From contig NZ_AKJY01000063.1 of assembly GCF_000282115.1 (NCBI RefSeq), positions 62,001 to 126,000 on the forward strand: a DNA stretch of 64,000 nt, read 5' to 3'. The notes beneath the pieces are model-generated. The model was not told where the DNA came from, searched no databases, and worked only from the letters and a program-made list of their open reading frames with translations. The stretch comes from Chryseobacterium populi (lineage in GTDB: Bacteria > Bacteroidota > Bacteroidia > Flavobacteriales > Weeksellaceae). Each line of letters opens with the position of its first letter. Within the stretch, counting starts at the first letter, position 1. Made by a program: the position numbers and the translations under genes. Shown here piece after piece: positions 28,798 to 39,270 of the stretch.

Positions 28798-31700
28798 TTA
28801 AAAGGTTATATCAACACCCGTTAAAATAAATCTGCTTCGAGGATATGCAGCATAGTCAACACCCGGAGTCAAAGGATTTTTCCTGGTACTTGCCTCAGGA
28901 TCATATCCATCGTAACCTGTGATGGTAAATAAATTATTTACCGTAACATACATTCTGAAGTTTTTGATGGAAAGGCTTTCCAGCGAGCCTTTTGGTAAGC
29001 TGTATCCCAGTGTTACATTATTTAATCTTAAGAAAGATCCGTCTTCAATCGCATACGAATGCAGGATGTAGTTTCCCTGTGGAGGAGTCCACATCGTTGT
29101 ATTAGCATTTAATGCGGCTAAAGCAGCAGGATCTGTAACTTTTACGCCATTGTTGTCAAACCATCTCCATCGGTCGGCAATTTCTGCAGCCATGTTATTG
29201 TCTCTGTAAAGATATTGTGATGTAAATTCTATCTTATTGGCGTTATATACTTTATTTCCTACAGAGAAGTTGAAAAATAGGCTCATATCCCAGTTTCTGT
29301 ATCTGAAAGTCTGGTTGAAACCTCCGTAGAATTTTGGCTGGGCACTTCCCAGTTCGGTTTGGTCGGCTGCTGTGATCTGTCCGTCATTGTTAATGTCTCT
29401 CAATTTCAGATCTCCCGGCTGAATGGGTTTTGAACCGTTGGCTACGGCGCTGCTGCTCGGAACACCTGCTTTTAAAGTATATGTCTGTGTGGAAGAATTA
29501 TAATCGAAATCGCTGATCTCATATCTTCCTTCCGTGACGTACCCATAATAAGTTCCTACCGGATTACCCACTTTCGCAATAAAATCATATAAATTGTTTA
29601 CCCATCCTGAAGCCACAAGATAGTAATCATTATTGGCAGAAACATTTGCCCCTAAGCTTTTGATAATATTTTTATTGGCCGAGATGTTGAAGTCTGTTTT
29701 CCATGTAAAATTCTCTTTATTGAAGATGATACCGCCTAAAGATACCTCAATCCCTTTATTCTGGGTTTTTCCTGAATTCTGATACTGATATTCATACCCC
29801 GATGTCTGTGGAATTTTTGCTAAAATAAGCAGATCTTTGGTATCCGTGATATATCCGTCTACACTACCGTATAATCTGCCGTTAAAGAATCCGAAATCAA
29901 GGCCCAGGTTCTTGGAAACGGTAGCTTCCCATGTCACATTTCTGTTGGCCAGCGTATTTCCGGTAGTCGCTCCCGGAGTTACACCGCTTCCGAAAGTATA
30001 CCCGTAATCTGTAGAAGTAGCAAAGAATGTATCATACAGATAGGAAGGAATCCTGTTGTTTCCTGCCATCCCATATCCGAAGCGAAGCTTAAGCTCATCC
30101 AGCCATTCTTTGTTTTTAAGGAAGTTTTCCTGCTTGATTTTCCATGCTAATGAAACTGCAGGGAACGTTCCCCATCTTTTTCCTTCCCCGAAAACATTGG
30201 AGCCGTCAGTTCTCAGAGAGAATGTTGCAATATATTTATTATTGTAAATATAATTGGCCCTACCAAAGAAAGATGCTAATCTGTCCGGTGGCAATGCTGC
30301 TGTTTTTGCTGCATCCTGAATCATTCCTGATGGCGGAATGGCTGCCTGGATATTAGAAAACGCTTCATTGGGAAGAATAGATGTTGGTAACCATTTTACG
30401 TAAGTATTGGATGATTCCCCGTCTGTCTGTACCGTTTCCTGGCCAATTAATAAATCGAGCTTATGATCCCCGAATTTCTTGGTATAATTTAAAGTATTCG
30501 TATTGGTGATTCTTCTTGTCTGGAATCTTGTGAGCTGTACAATCGGCTGGTTGTTGTTGGCCCTGGCATCGCTGGTGACCGTACCCCAGAACTGGTTGAC
30601 CGAGTTGTCTCTCTGTACATAGCCCACCACACTTCTGAAAGTTAAATCTTTCGTGATGTTATAGTTTAAATAGGCATTTAATAACAAATCGTTGGTTCTG
30701 TTATTCTTAACCTCATTGTCGTTTAAGATCAGCGGATTGACAAGGTTGGTAATTGTTGCATAATTCGGATCAAAGTCATCAATCGGAACATTGCTTCCCC
30801 CTTCAAAAGGCTGATACCTTACTGCATTTCTCAATCTGTTGGTTCCCTGTGAACCTGTTGCGGAAGTCCCTGCCCCGGAAATCAGCTGCCTGCTGTATCG
30901 TGCATTGAAACCAACCTTTAATTTTTTAGAAATATCATAATCATATTTGAAGTTGGCCATACTTCTTCTGAAGCCTGAATTCAGCATGATCCCGTCCTCT
31001 TCCACATGATTTAAAGTCAATGAAAATGCAGACTTATCGGAACCTCCGGTCACACTAAGGTTATGCGTAAAGTTGAATGCTTCCTGCCCGAAAAGCTCGT
31101 CCTGCCAATCCCTTTTTTTGATATTTTTGTACTTGTTTTCCAGCTCATTAAAGCTTCCGTATCTCGTTCCAAAAGTAGTAATGTCTTCTGCGATACCGCC
31201 TTTATTATAAAGCTCGTACTGATACATTACAAATTCGTAAGGATCCAGTACAGGAATTGTGTTCATTATTTTTCTTACTCCTGTATATCCGTTATAGTTG
31301 ATGGATGTAATTGCTTTTTTGCGGCCGCCTTTTGTTGTGATCAATACCACACCGTTGGCTCCCCTTGATCCGTAGATAGAGGTGGAGGCGGCATCTTTCA
31401 GAACTTCTATAGATTCAATTTCTTTTGGAGAAATAATAGACAGGGCGTTATCCATCTGGATTCCGTCAACGATATAGAGTGGGGCATTGCTTTGGGTAAT
31501 CGAAGTACCCCCTCTTACTTTAATTTCAATATCTGCACCTGGAGAGCCTTCACTTGCCATCACCTGTACCCCTGCAACCCTACCCTGGATTGCCTCTGCA
31601 GCACTGTTTACAGGCATATCCTTCACTGCATCAGCTTTTACAGAACCTACTGCATTCGTTACATCAGCTTTAGAAACTTTGGAATAACCTACCAGAACCA

Positions 31701-31818
31701 CTTCATCAATCCTGGTTTCTTTTTCCTTTTTCGTCTCTTTTTCTTGAGCCATAGCAAGAACAGGAAGGAGAAAGACAGTTAAATATAACCACTTTATTGA
31801 TTGTACTTTTTTATCCAT
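28798..31818 (-). CDS. SusC/RagA family TonB-dependent outer-membrane transporter
   Basis: A 1006-residue protein with signal peptide (ending near LAMAQ). A plug domain follows (RIDEVVLVGYSKVSKADVT, VRGGTSITQSNAPLYIVDG, SIEVLKDAASTSIYGSRGANGV) and then a 22-strand barrel ending in VDITF. The carboxypeptidase-like N-terminal domain of many SusC proteins is missing: only about 15 charged residues separate the signal from the plug. The transporter imports oligosaccharides with SusD using TonB energy. The gene heads the large minus-strand pectin operon and has a LacI-type operator about 125 bases upstream. Confidence 0.94.
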   Translation of the reverse strand: MDKKVQSIKWLYLTVFLLPVLAMAQEKETKKEKETRIDEVVLVGYSKVSKADVTNAVGSVKADAVKDMPVNSAAEAIQGRVAGVQVMASEGSPGADIEIKVRGGTSITQSNAPLYIVDGIQMDNALSIISPKEIESIEVLKDAASTSIYGSRGANGVVLITTKGGRKKAITSINYNGYTGVRKIMNTIPVLDPYEFVMYQYELYNKGGIAEDITTFGTRYGSFNELENKYKNIKKRDWQDELFGQEAFNFTHNLSVTGGSDKSAFSLTLNHVEEDGIMLNSGFRRSMANFKYDYDISKKLKVGFNARYSRQLISGAGTSATGSQGTNRLRNAVRYQPFEGGSNVPIDDFDPNYATITNLVNPLILNDNEVKNNRTNDLLLNAYLNYNITKDLTFRSVVGYVQRDNSVNQFWGTVTSDARANNNQPIVQLTRFQTRRITNTNTLNYTKKFGDHKLDLLIGQETVQTDGESSNTYVKWLPTSILPNEAFSNIQAAIPPSGMIQDAAKTAALPPDRLASFFGRANYIYNNKYIATFSLRTDGSNVFGEGKRWGTFPAVSLAWKIKQENFLKNKEWLDELKLRFGYGMAGNNRIPSYLYDTFFATSTDYGYTFGSGVTPGATTGNTLANRNVTWEATVSKNLGLDFGFFNGRLYGSVDGYITDTKDLLILAKIPQTSGYEYQYQNSGKTQNKGIEVSLGGIIFNKENFTWKTDFNISANKNIIKSLGANVSANNDYYLVASGWVNNLYDFIAKVGNPVGTYYGYVTEGRYEISDFDYNSSTQTYTLKAGVPSSSAVANGSKPIQPGDLKLRDINNDGQITAADQTELGSAQPKFYGGFNQTFRYRNWDMSLFFNFSVGNKVYNANKIEFTSQYLYRDNNMAAEIADRWRWFDNNGVKVTDPAALAALNANTTMWTPPQGNYILHSYAIEDGSFLRLNNVTLGYSLPKGSLESLSIKNFRMYVTVNNLFTITGYDGYDPEASTRKNPLTPGVDYAAYPRSRFILTGVDITF

Positions 31819-31943
31819 GTTGTATCCTTATTGTTTTAATTATTGGTTGAAAGTTTTTTTTTCAATCTTTTGTTTTTGTGGATTTTGTAAGTATTCTATT
31901 TTTTAGTGGTAAATATTTCCTGAAAATTTCACGCTTTTTATTG

Positions 31944-31957
31944 TGCAATCGATTGCG
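31944..31957. promoter_or_regulatory. LacI-family operator, copy 2 (upstream of susC)
   Basis: TGCAATCGATTGCG, 13 of 14 positions identical to the perfect palindrome at 9303. It is positioned to control the leftward susC/susD operon. Confidence 0.7.
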
Positions 31958-32628
31958 TAATTTTTCATAAAGAAATAACTTGGCTTCTAAACTAATATTA
32001 TTTTCCAATATGCAAAGAAAAAAATATTATTTTTTCATTAATTTGACTGTTTAAAATCTTAAAGTTGGCAAAATATTCATGACGTGTATTGGTTTAATTT
32101 GTTGATTAATAGGTATTTGTGTTTTATTTAAATAAAATTTAAATTATTAAAAAAAATATAAAAATTTATACCGTTTAATATTTCAAAAATTGAAAATTTA
32201 TAAAAAAAGATCAGATTTTATGAATGTGAAATTCCCCAAAAATGTCACCTAAAGATAAAATTTTGAAATGTTTGCTGATTTTTGTCATCTTTTCAAAGTT
32301 AAAAAGTATTCATTTTTATTAATTGATAACGATTGTTCTTATTGTATATAGTATATAGATTAAAATTGTATTATTTTTATCGAATCAATATTGAGTAATC
32401 ATGGTTTTATTTTGGCATGATTTTATTTGAAAGATAAGGTTTGGTAAGATTTGTGGGAGGAATAAAATACCTGATTTTCTTTAAATCCTTTTGTTAATAT
32501 CAAATAATTTATTTTTATTTAATTGATAATCAGTTTTTTATAAAAATAAATTAATTTTTTGTTAACCAATTGAATAATAATTATATATTTATCGACAAGT
32601 ATTTCTATCAAATTTTAGTGTAATTTTA

Positions 32629-32642
32629 TGCAATCGATTACA
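32629..32642. promoter_or_regulatory. LacI-family operator, copy 3 (upstream of kduI)
   Basis: TGCAATCGATTACA, one change from the perfect palindrome. It lies 55 bases before the kduI start and directly follows a TAATTTTA stretch that may be the -7 box, so binding would block initiation. Confidence 0.7.
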
Positions 32643-32696
32643 CATAATTGAACAGGTTTTGATAAAACCGCAAAAGAAAAGTATAAAATAAGTAGT

Positions 32697-33533
32697 ATGA
32701 CACAATCGGAATTTCGATACGCCCACCATCCTGAAGATGCTAAAAAGTATACCACTGAAGATCTGAGGCGGGAGTTTCTAATCGATGATTTATTTAATGA
32801 GGATCAGATAAAGCTGGTATACACCATGTATGACAGACTGATGATAGGTGGAATAATGCCTTCTGCGAAAGCTTTGAAACTTGAGCCCACAGACGACCTT
32901 AAAGCAGAGTATTTCCTTGCCCGCAGAGAATTGGGAATCATCAACGTAGGCGGTACGGGAAAAGTGACGGTAGACGGGGAAGTATATGAGCTTGGAAATA
33001 AAGAGGCATTGTATATAGGCAAAGGAGTAAAAGAAGTGATCTTTGAAAAATCGGGTGATGAACAACCCTATTTTTATATCAATTCTGCTCCTGCCCATCA
33101 TGCTTATCCGACCAGAAAAATTACTAAAAATGAAGCTGAAATTGTAGAGCTGGGTGAGGAAAAATATGCCAACAAACGGGTCATCAATAAACTGATTGTA
33201 AACAGCGTTCTGGAAACCTGTCAGCTGCAGATGGGAATGACCGAGCTTCAACCGGGAAGTGTATGGAATACAATGCCTGCACACACCCACACCAGAAGAA
33301 TGGAAGCTTATTTCTACTTTGATCTGGAAGAAGGGCAAACGGTCAGCCATTTCCTGGGGCAGCCTCAGGAAACACGCCATATTTTTATGACCAACAGACA
33401 GGCGGTCTTATCTCCGGAATGGTCAATCCATTCAGGAGTAGGAACTTCCAATTATACTTTTATCTGGGGTATGGCCGGAGAAAATATGGACTACAGTGAT
33501 ATGGACGGTATCAAAACTAATGAACTAAAGTAA
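32697..33533 (+). CDS. kduI: 5-dehydro-4-deoxy-D-glucuronate isomerase
   Basis: A 278-residue cytoplasmic cupin-fold enzyme of standard family length. The zinc-binding region MPAHTHTRRMEAYFYFDL (about residues 195-212) is intact, and SPEWSIHSGVGTSNYTFIWGM is typical of KduI. It converts 5-keto-4-deoxyuronate to 3-deoxy-D-glycero-2,5-hexodiulosonate. It is the first gene of the hexuronate operon, eight bases before kduD, and lies behind a LacI-type operator. Confidence 0.95.
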   Translation: MTQSEFRYAHHPEDAKKYTTEDLRREFLIDDLFNEDQIKLVYTMYDRLMIGGIMPSAKALKLEPTDDLKAEYFLARRELGIINVGGTGKVTVDGEVYELGNKEALYIGKGVKEVIFEKSGDEQPYFYINSAPAHHAYPTRKITKNEAEIVELGEEKYANKRVINKLIVNSVLETCQLQMGMTELQPGSVWNTMPAHTHTRRMEAYFYFDLEEGQTVSHFLGQPQETRHIFMTNRQAVLSPEWSIHSGVGTSNYTFIWGMAGENMDYSDMDGIKTNELK

Positions 33534-33541
33534 TTTTTCTG

Positions 33542-34324
33542 ATGAATTTATTTGATTTATCCGGTAAAGTAGCGGTTGTTACAGGCGGTACTCACGGATT
33601 AGGAATGGCAATGGCGGAAGGTCTTGCCTCTGCAGGGGCTGAATTGGCGATTACAAGTACGACCCCTTCAAAACTGGAAGAAGCCTTACATTATTACCAT
33701 GAAAAAGGCTACAAGGCTACCGGCTATATTTTCGATGTTACAGACGAGCGTGAAGCAGCCCAGAAAGTCGCTTTAATGGAAGCCACTCATGGGAAAATAG
33801 ACATCCTTGTCAATAATGCGGGAATCATCAAACGGATCCCTGCGATTGAAATGGAGGTGGAAGACTTCAGAAAAGTAATAGATGTAGACCTTACCGGGCC
33901 TTTTGTCATGTCACAGCTGGTAGGTAAGCATATGATCAAAAGGCGGTCAGGGAAAATTATCAACATCTGCTCAATGATGAGCGAGCTTGGCCGGGATAAT
34001 GTGGCAGCCTATGCTTCGGCAAAAGGCGGACTGAAAATGCTGACCAAAAGCCTGGCTACAGAATGGGCAAAACACAATATCCAGGTAAACGGAATCGGAC
34101 CCGGATATTTTGCAACATCACAAACAGAACCGATCAGAGTAGACGGACACCCTTTCAATGATTTTATCATCAGCAGAACCCCGGAAGGAAGATGGGGCAA
34201 CCCCGAAGACCTTACCGGAACAGCTATTTTTTTAGCCTCCGATGCAAGCAGGTTTATCAACGGACAGATCATTTATGTGGATGGCGGTATTCTGGCTACC
34301 ATCGGGAAGCCTGCAAATGAATAA
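33542..34324 (+). CDS. kduD: 2-dehydro-3-deoxy-D-gluconate 5-dehydrogenase
   Basis: A 260-residue short-chain dehydrogenase. The N-terminal nucleotide-binding motif is TGGTHGLGMAMAE, the NNAG motif is VNNAGI, the catalytic Ser is in NICSMMSELG, and YASAKGG carries the catalytic Tyr and Lys. It reduces the KduI product to 2-keto-3-deoxygluconate (KDG). It is eight bases after kduI and 18 before uxaC. Confidence 0.93.
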   Translation: MNLFDLSGKVAVVTGGTHGLGMAMAEGLASAGAELAITSTTPSKLEEALHYYHEKGYKATGYIFDVTDEREAAQKVALMEATHGKIDILVNNAGIIKRIPAIEMEVEDFRKVIDVDLTGPFVMSQLVGKHMIKRRSGKIINICSMMSELGRDNVAAYASAKGGLKMLTKSLATEWAKHNIQVNGIGPGYFATSQTEPIRVDGHPFNDFIISRTPEGRWGNPEDLTGTAIFLASDASRFINGQIIYVDGGILATIGKPANE

Positions 34325-34342
34325 CAACAGAATTAAACAAGA

Positions 34343-35740
34343 ATGAAATCTTTTATAACAGATCAATTTTTATTACAGAATAAATACGCTGAAGAGTTAT
34401 ACTTTAACTTTGCAGAAAAATTACCGATCATTGATTATCATAATCATTTGATCCCTAAAGATATTGCAGAAGATACCAATTTTGAAAATATTTCCAGAGT
34501 ATGGATTGCCGGTGATCATTATAAATGGAGGGCTATGCGTACAATGGGGGTGAATGAAAAATTTATTACGGGAAATGCCTCTGATAAAGAGAAATTTCAG
34601 GCCTGGGCAAAAACGGTTCCTTATACTTTAAGAAACCCGTTGTATCACTGGACACATCTGGAACTGAAACGTTATTTCGGAATTAACGAACTGCTCAATG
34701 AAAATAATGCCGGTAAAATTTATGATAACATCACCGCACAGTTACAAACCCCTGAAAAATCGACAAGAGGCTTATTAAAAATGATGAATGTGGAATCTCT
34801 GTGCACAACAGAAGATCCTACAGATACATTAAATTATCATCAGGACCTTGCAAAAAGTAATTTCAGTATAAAAGTAAGTACGGCTTTCCGTCCCGATAAA
34901 GCGATTTTAATCGAAAATTACAACTTCGCAGATTATATGGGGAAACTTGGCGAATCGGCAGGGATTGCCATTGATTCCTACCAGAGTTTATGTGATGCTT
35001 TATTGAATAGAATCGGGTATTTCCACGAAAACGGTTGCAGATTATGCGACCACGGATTGAATAATATTTCTTTCGAGGAATTCACAGATGCTGAGATCGA
35101 TGCTATTTTCAGGGATAAATTATCAGGAAAAGTGATTGCAGAAAAACAGGTCAATCAGTTTAAAACAGCTATTTTATTATTTCTGGGAGAAACGTATCAC
35201 AAATTCGGGTGGGTTCAGCAGTTCCATTTGGGAGCTTTGAGAAATAATAACGAACGTATGCATAAGATTTTAGGGCCTGATACAGGTTGGGATTCTATTG
35301 GCGACTTTGTTCAGGCTGAGACCCTGTCTAAATTCTTAAATACTTTAGACGGAAAAGATAAACTGACTAAAACCATTGTATATAATTTAAATCCTGCCGA
35401 CAATGAAATTTTCGCAACAATGATCGGGAATTTCAATGATGGCAGCGTGAAAGGAAAAGTGCAGTTCGGTTCCGGATGGTGGTTCCTGGATCAGAAAGAC
35501 GGAATGATCAAACAGATGAATGCATTATCCAATATGGGACTGATCAGCTGTTTTGTAGGAATGCTGACAGATTCAAGAAGCTTTCTTTCTTATCCGAGAC
35601 ACGAGTATTTCAGAAGGGTATTGTGTAATCTCTTCGGAGAAGAAATGCAGAAGGGTGAATTGCCGGATGATATTGAACTGATCGGAAGGACAGTTTCTGA
35701 TATCTGCTACTACAACGCCAAAAATTATTTTGATTTTTAA
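34343..35740 (+). CDS. uxaC: Glucuronate/galacturonate isomerase
   Basis: A 465-residue enzyme of the amidohydrolase-like uronate isomerase family. Diagnostic segments are PIIDYHNHLIPKDIAED with the metal-binding His-x-His, YHWTHLELKRYFGI, and SYPRHEYFRRVLCNLFG near the C-terminus. It isomerises galacturonate to tagaturonate (and glucuronate to fructuronate), feeding UxaB. It is located between kduD and kdgK, so saturated and unsaturated uronate branches are co-expressed. Confidence 0.95.
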   Translation: MKSFITDQFLLQNKYAEELYFNFAEKLPIIDYHNHLIPKDIAEDTNFENISRVWIAGDHYKWRAMRTMGVNEKFITGNASDKEKFQAWAKTVPYTLRNPLYHWTHLELKRYFGINELLNENNAGKIYDNITAQLQTPEKSTRGLLKMMNVESLCTTEDPTDTLNYHQDLAKSNFSIKVSTAFRPDKAILIENYNFADYMGKLGESAGIAIDSYQSLCDALLNRIGYFHENGCRLCDHGLNNISFEEFTDAEIDAIFRDKLSGKVIAEKQVNQFKTAILLFLGETYHKFGWVQQFHLGALRNNNERMHKILGPDTGWDSIGDFVQAETLSKFLNTLDGKDKLTKTIVYNLNPADNEIFATMIGNFNDGSVKGKVQFGSGWWFLDQKDGMIKQMNALSNMGLISCFVGMLTDSRSFLSYPRHEYFRRVLCNLFGEEMQKGELPDDIELIGRTVSDICYYNAKNYFDF

Positions 35741-35747
35741 CTGAATT

Positions 35748-36755
35748 ATGAGCAGTAAAATAGTCACATTCGGTGAAGTGATCATGAGGCTTTCACCACC
35801 CGGAAACAGAACCATGAAACAAAGCCACGAAATGGAATTCTTTTTCGGTGGTACAGAGCTTAATGTTGCATCTTCATTGGCAACAATGGGTTGTAATGTG
35901 AAGCATATAAGCAATGTTTCCGATGATTTTGTGGGTGAGTCTGCTATTTCTTTCATTAAAAGTTTTGGAATTGACACGGCTTTTATCAATAAAAATGAGC
36001 ATCCGCTTGGATTATATTTTCTTGAATCAGGTTCATCTGTCCGGGCGAGCAGAATTGCTTACAACCGTCTGAACGGTTCTTTTGCTAATATTAAACCAGA
36101 GCAGGTTGACTGGAAGAAAGCATTGGAAGGCTGTGAATATTTTCACTGGACAGGCATTAGTCCCGGAATTTCCGAAGGGGCTTATGAAACTTTGAAAGAA
36201 GGCTTAAAAACTGCCCGGGAAATGGGAGTACAGGTTACTGCTGATCCAGCATACCGTTCAAACCTCTGGAAATATGGCAAAAACGGAAACGGGATTTTAA
36301 AAGAACTGGTCTCATATTCCACCATTTTTATCGGCGGTGTCAATGAGATCAATGAGATTTTAGGAACTCAGTTCTCATCAGACCAGGAAGGTTTCATAGA
36401 AGCCTGTAAAGAATTAAAACAACAAATCCCTTCCATCCATAAGATTTTTGATAAAATAAGAATCGGGGTCACGGCAAGTTCCCAGCAGACGCAGGGAAGA
36501 GCTCTGACAAATGAAAATTATTTTGAAACCGGGCTTTTGGAAATCAGTCCTGTAGTTGACAGAATCGGAACCGGAGATGCTTTTGCAGCGGGCTTAATTT
36601 ACGGATTGCTGAACTTCGATGATGAAAAAGCATTAAAATTTGCAAATGCTGCCTGTGCGATTAAACATACCATTCCGGGAGATATCAATTACTGCAGTGC
36701 AGAAGATATTCTGGAAGTGATGAACGGAAATTCAGGAGGAAGAATAAAAAGATAA
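35748..36755 (+). CDS. kdgK: 2-dehydro-3-deoxygluconokinase
   Basis: A 335-residue PfkB/ribokinase-family sugar kinase. Visible are the N-terminal FGEVIMRLSPPGN, the FFGGTELNVASSLATMG substrate segment, and the C-terminal DRIGTGDAFAAGLIYG motif with the anion hole and catalytic Asp. It phosphorylates KDG to KDPG. It is seven bases after uxaC and two before kdgA. Confidence 0.93.
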   Translation: MSSKIVTFGEVIMRLSPPGNRTMKQSHEMEFFFGGTELNVASSLATMGCNVKHISNVSDDFVGESAISFIKSFGIDTAFINKNEHPLGLYFLESGSSVRASRIAYNRLNGSFANIKPEQVDWKKALEGCEYFHWTGISPGISEGAYETLKEGLKTAREMGVQVTADPAYRSNLWKYGKNGNGILKELVSYSTIFIGGVNEINEILGTQFSSDQEGFIEACKELKQQIPSIHKIFDKIRIGVTASSQQTQGRALTNENYFETGLLEISPVVDRIGTGDAFAAGLIYGLLNFDDEKALKFANAACAIKHTIPGDINYCSAEDILEVMNGNSGGRIKR

Positions 36756-36757
36756 TT

Positions 36758-37426
36758 ATGGCAAGATTTACTCGTATAGAAATTGCATTAGAAGCAAAAG
36801 AAACAGGAATTGTCCCTGTATTTTACCATGCTGATAAAGAAATCAGTAAGAATGTTTTGAAAGCCTGCTACGACGGGGGTGCCCGTGTTTTTGAATTTAC
36901 CAACAGGGGAGATTTTGCGCATGAAGTTTTTGCAGAACTGTTGAAATATGCAGCTAAAGAACTTCCCGAAATGATTCTGGGAATAGGTTCCGTCGTAGAT
37001 GCCGGAACAGCTTCCCTGTATATTCAAAACGGAGCCAATTTTATTGTTTCCCCCTTATTGAATGCTGACATAGCTAAGGTTTGTAACAGAAGAAAAATCT
37101 CATGGATACCCGGTTGCGGATCTGTTTCTGAAATTTCTTATGCAGAAGAACTGGGTGCTGAAATTGTAAAGGCTTTCCCGGCGACGCAGGTCGGCGGACC
37201 GGAATTTATCAAAGCGGTAAAAGGTCCGATGCCATGGTCAAACATCATGCCCACAGGTGGTGTGCTCCCAACAAAGGAAAATCTTACGGAATGGATCAAA
37301 GCAGGAGCATATTGTGTAGGCCTTGGCTCACAGTTATTTGTGAAAAATGAAACCGGAGATTACGATTACGGGAAAATTACGGAAACTGTAAGAAATTCAA
37401 TTCAAATAATTAAAGAAATAAGATAA
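36758..37426 (+). CDS. kdgA: 2-dehydro-3-deoxyphosphogluconate aldolase
   Basis: A 222-residue class I aldolase of the KDPG/KHG family. Visible are the ARVFEFTNRGD segment (catalytic Glu region), LGIGSVVDAGTA, a FPATQVGGPEFIKAVKGPMP stretch (Schiff-base Lys in the preceding EIVKAFPA), and MPTGGVLPT. It cleaves KDPG to pyruvate and glyceraldehyde-3-phosphate, the last step of both uronate branches encoded here. It is followed by a 288-bp gap before exuT with no clear terminator. Confidence 0.93.
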   Translation: MARFTRIEIALEAKETGIVPVFYHADKEISKNVLKACYDGGARVFEFTNRGDFAHEVFAELLKYAAKELPEMILGIGSVVDAGTASLYIQNGANFIVSPLLNADIAKVCNRRKISWIPGCGSVSEISYAEELGAEIVKAFPATQVGGPEFIKAVKGPMPWSNIMPTGGVLPTKENLTEWIKAGAYCVGLGSQLFVKNETGDYDYGKITETVRNSIQIIKEIR

Positions 37427-37714
37427 ACACTTTTAGATTTTAAATAGCAATAAATGTTTATTTGAACCATTAAGAATATTGAAGTAGTTAAGTTGAATTA
37501 AAATTCAGATTGATTTAAGATTATCTTACTAAAAGCGAAAATCAATCTTAATGATCTTTAAAAACTGAATCAGCCTTAATTGGTTTCAGAAGTCCTCAAA
37601 CTAAAATATTGTTATTAATAAAAGTTTTCTTTGTTTAAAATAGCATAGAAAAAGGGATTTTATATCCAAATTGTTTTCAAAATCAATAAAAAATCAATAC
37701 TATTAAAGATTGAT

Positions 37715-39244
37715 ATGAAAAAAGAAATATCCTCGAAACCGAGTAACTTCAGATGGACGATATGTGGGCTGCTTTTCATTGCCACAACCATCAATTATAT
37801 GGATCGCCAGGTGTTATCATTAACTTGGAAAGATTTCATTGCACCGGAATTTCATTGGAATAACAACGATTACGGGAATATCACGGCACTGTTTTCTATT
37901 TTCTATGCGGCAAGTATGCTTTTTGCAGGAAAATTTGTCGATTGGATGGATACCAAAAAAGGTTTCCTCTGGGCAATTGCCATCTGGTCTGTGGGTGCCT
38001 GTCTGCATGCGTTCTGCGGAATTGCCACATCAGGGATCCTTACCGGAAATTGGTTTGTAGGCTTTCATGAATCTAAAAAAATCATCGGAACAGTAGACAA
38101 TATTTCTACAGTGATCAGTACCAGTGTGACCCTGTTTATTTTTGCAAGATTTGTACTGGCAGTAGGAGAAGCAGGAAATTTTCCGGCAGCCATCAAAACG
38201 ACGGCAGAATATTTCCCTAAAAAAGACAGGGCTCTGGCAACCAGTATTTTCAATGCGGGAGCAACAGTAGGAGCATTGGCGGCACCGGTTACAATTCCTT
38301 TTATTGCAAAATCAATGGGTTGGGAATGGGCGTTTATCATCATCGGGGCTTTAGGTTTTGTGTGGATGGGATTATGGGTGTTTTACTATAAAAAGCCACA
38401 CGAGCATCATAAAGTTAATGAGCATGAATTAACCTATATCCAGCAGGATCAGGATGATATTCCGAATACGGATCCGGGAACTCCTGAAAAAACATTTTCT
38501 TTCAGAGAATGTTTCAGCTACAGGCAAACCTGGGCTTTTGCTTTCGGAAAATTCATGACTGATGGGATCTGGTGGTTTTTCCTTTTCTGGACACCGGCTT
38601 ACTTAAGTTCCGTTTATAAAATGGATTCTACACAAAGTGCATTTCCGTTGTTTGTATTGTACATGATCACGTTGTTTTCAATTATCGGCGGTTGGCTTCC
38701 CAAATATTTTGTAGAGAAAAAGGGAATGAATGCCTACACCGGAAGAATGAAAGCCATGCTGATCTTTGCATTTTTTCCTTTACTGGCATTGCTGGCACAG
38801 CCTTTAGGCTCCATTACCTACTGGCTCCCGGTTTTGATTATAGGAATTGCAGGGGCAGCACACCAGGCATGGTCTGCCAATATTTTTTCGACGGTTGGCG
38901 ATATGTTTCCTAAAAAAGCCATTGCAACGATCACGGGTATTGGTGGAATGGCAGGTGGAATCGGTTCATTTTTAATCAATAAATCTTCAGGAGTATTATT
39001 TGATCATGCTCACAAAGCCTGGTCAACAGTTGACGGAACACCTTTATTGGAAAAATATCCTCAGTACATTAGCGAAAGATTGCCGGACGGATTTTTTGAA
39101 CAATTGGAAAAGTCAGGAGCAGTTGTAGTAGACGGAATTGATAAAGGGTATATGATTATATTTTCAGTGTGTGCCATTGCCTACCTGATTGCATGGACCG
39201 TAATGAAAGCATTGGTTCCAAAATATAAAGTAATAAAACAGTAA
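37715..39244 (+). CDS. exuT: Hexuronate MFS transporter
   Basis: A 509-residue major facilitator protein with about 12 membrane segments. The N-terminal INYMDRQVLSLTW motif is typical of the anion:cation symporter (ExuT/GudP) family, and a long insert separates the halves. It carries galacturonate/glucuronate monomers across the inner membrane by proton symport. It sits between kdgA and uxaB in the same direction. A 288-bp leader without genes precedes it, so it may have its own promoter. Confidence 0.9.
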   Translation: MKKEISSKPSNFRWTICGLLFIATTINYMDRQVLSLTWKDFIAPEFHWNNNDYGNITALFSIFYAASMLFAGKFVDWMDTKKGFLWAIAIWSVGACLHAFCGIATSGILTGNWFVGFHESKKIIGTVDNISTVISTSVTLFIFARFVLAVGEAGNFPAAIKTTAEYFPKKDRALATSIFNAGATVGALAAPVTIPFIAKSMGWEWAFIIIGALGFVWMGLWVFYYKKPHEHHKVNEHELTYIQQDQDDIPNTDPGTPEKTFSFRECFSYRQTWAFAFGKFMTDGIWWFFLFWTPAYLSSVYKMDSTQSAFPLFVLYMITLFSIIGGWLPKYFVEKKGMNAYTGRMKAMLIFAFFPLLALLAQPLGSITYWLPVLIIGIAGAAHQAWSANIFSTVGDMFPKKAIATITGIGGMAGGIGSFLINKSSGVLFDHAHKAWSTVDGTPLLEKYPQYISERLPDGFFEQLEKSGAVVVDGIDKGYMIIFSVCAIAYLIAWTVMKALVPKYKVIKQ

Positions 39245-39270
39245 ACCTCATAGCAAAAGATTTCAGGAAT

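Larger units (their letters stand above)
31819..32696. other. A+T-rich divergent promoter region between susC and kduI
   Basis: 878 bp without a gene. It must contain the divergent promoters of the extracellular (leftward) and cytoplasmic (rightward) pectin genes. One LacI-type palindrome lies near each end (31944 and 32629). The middle is very A+T-rich, with no other structure I can support. Confidence 0.6.
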
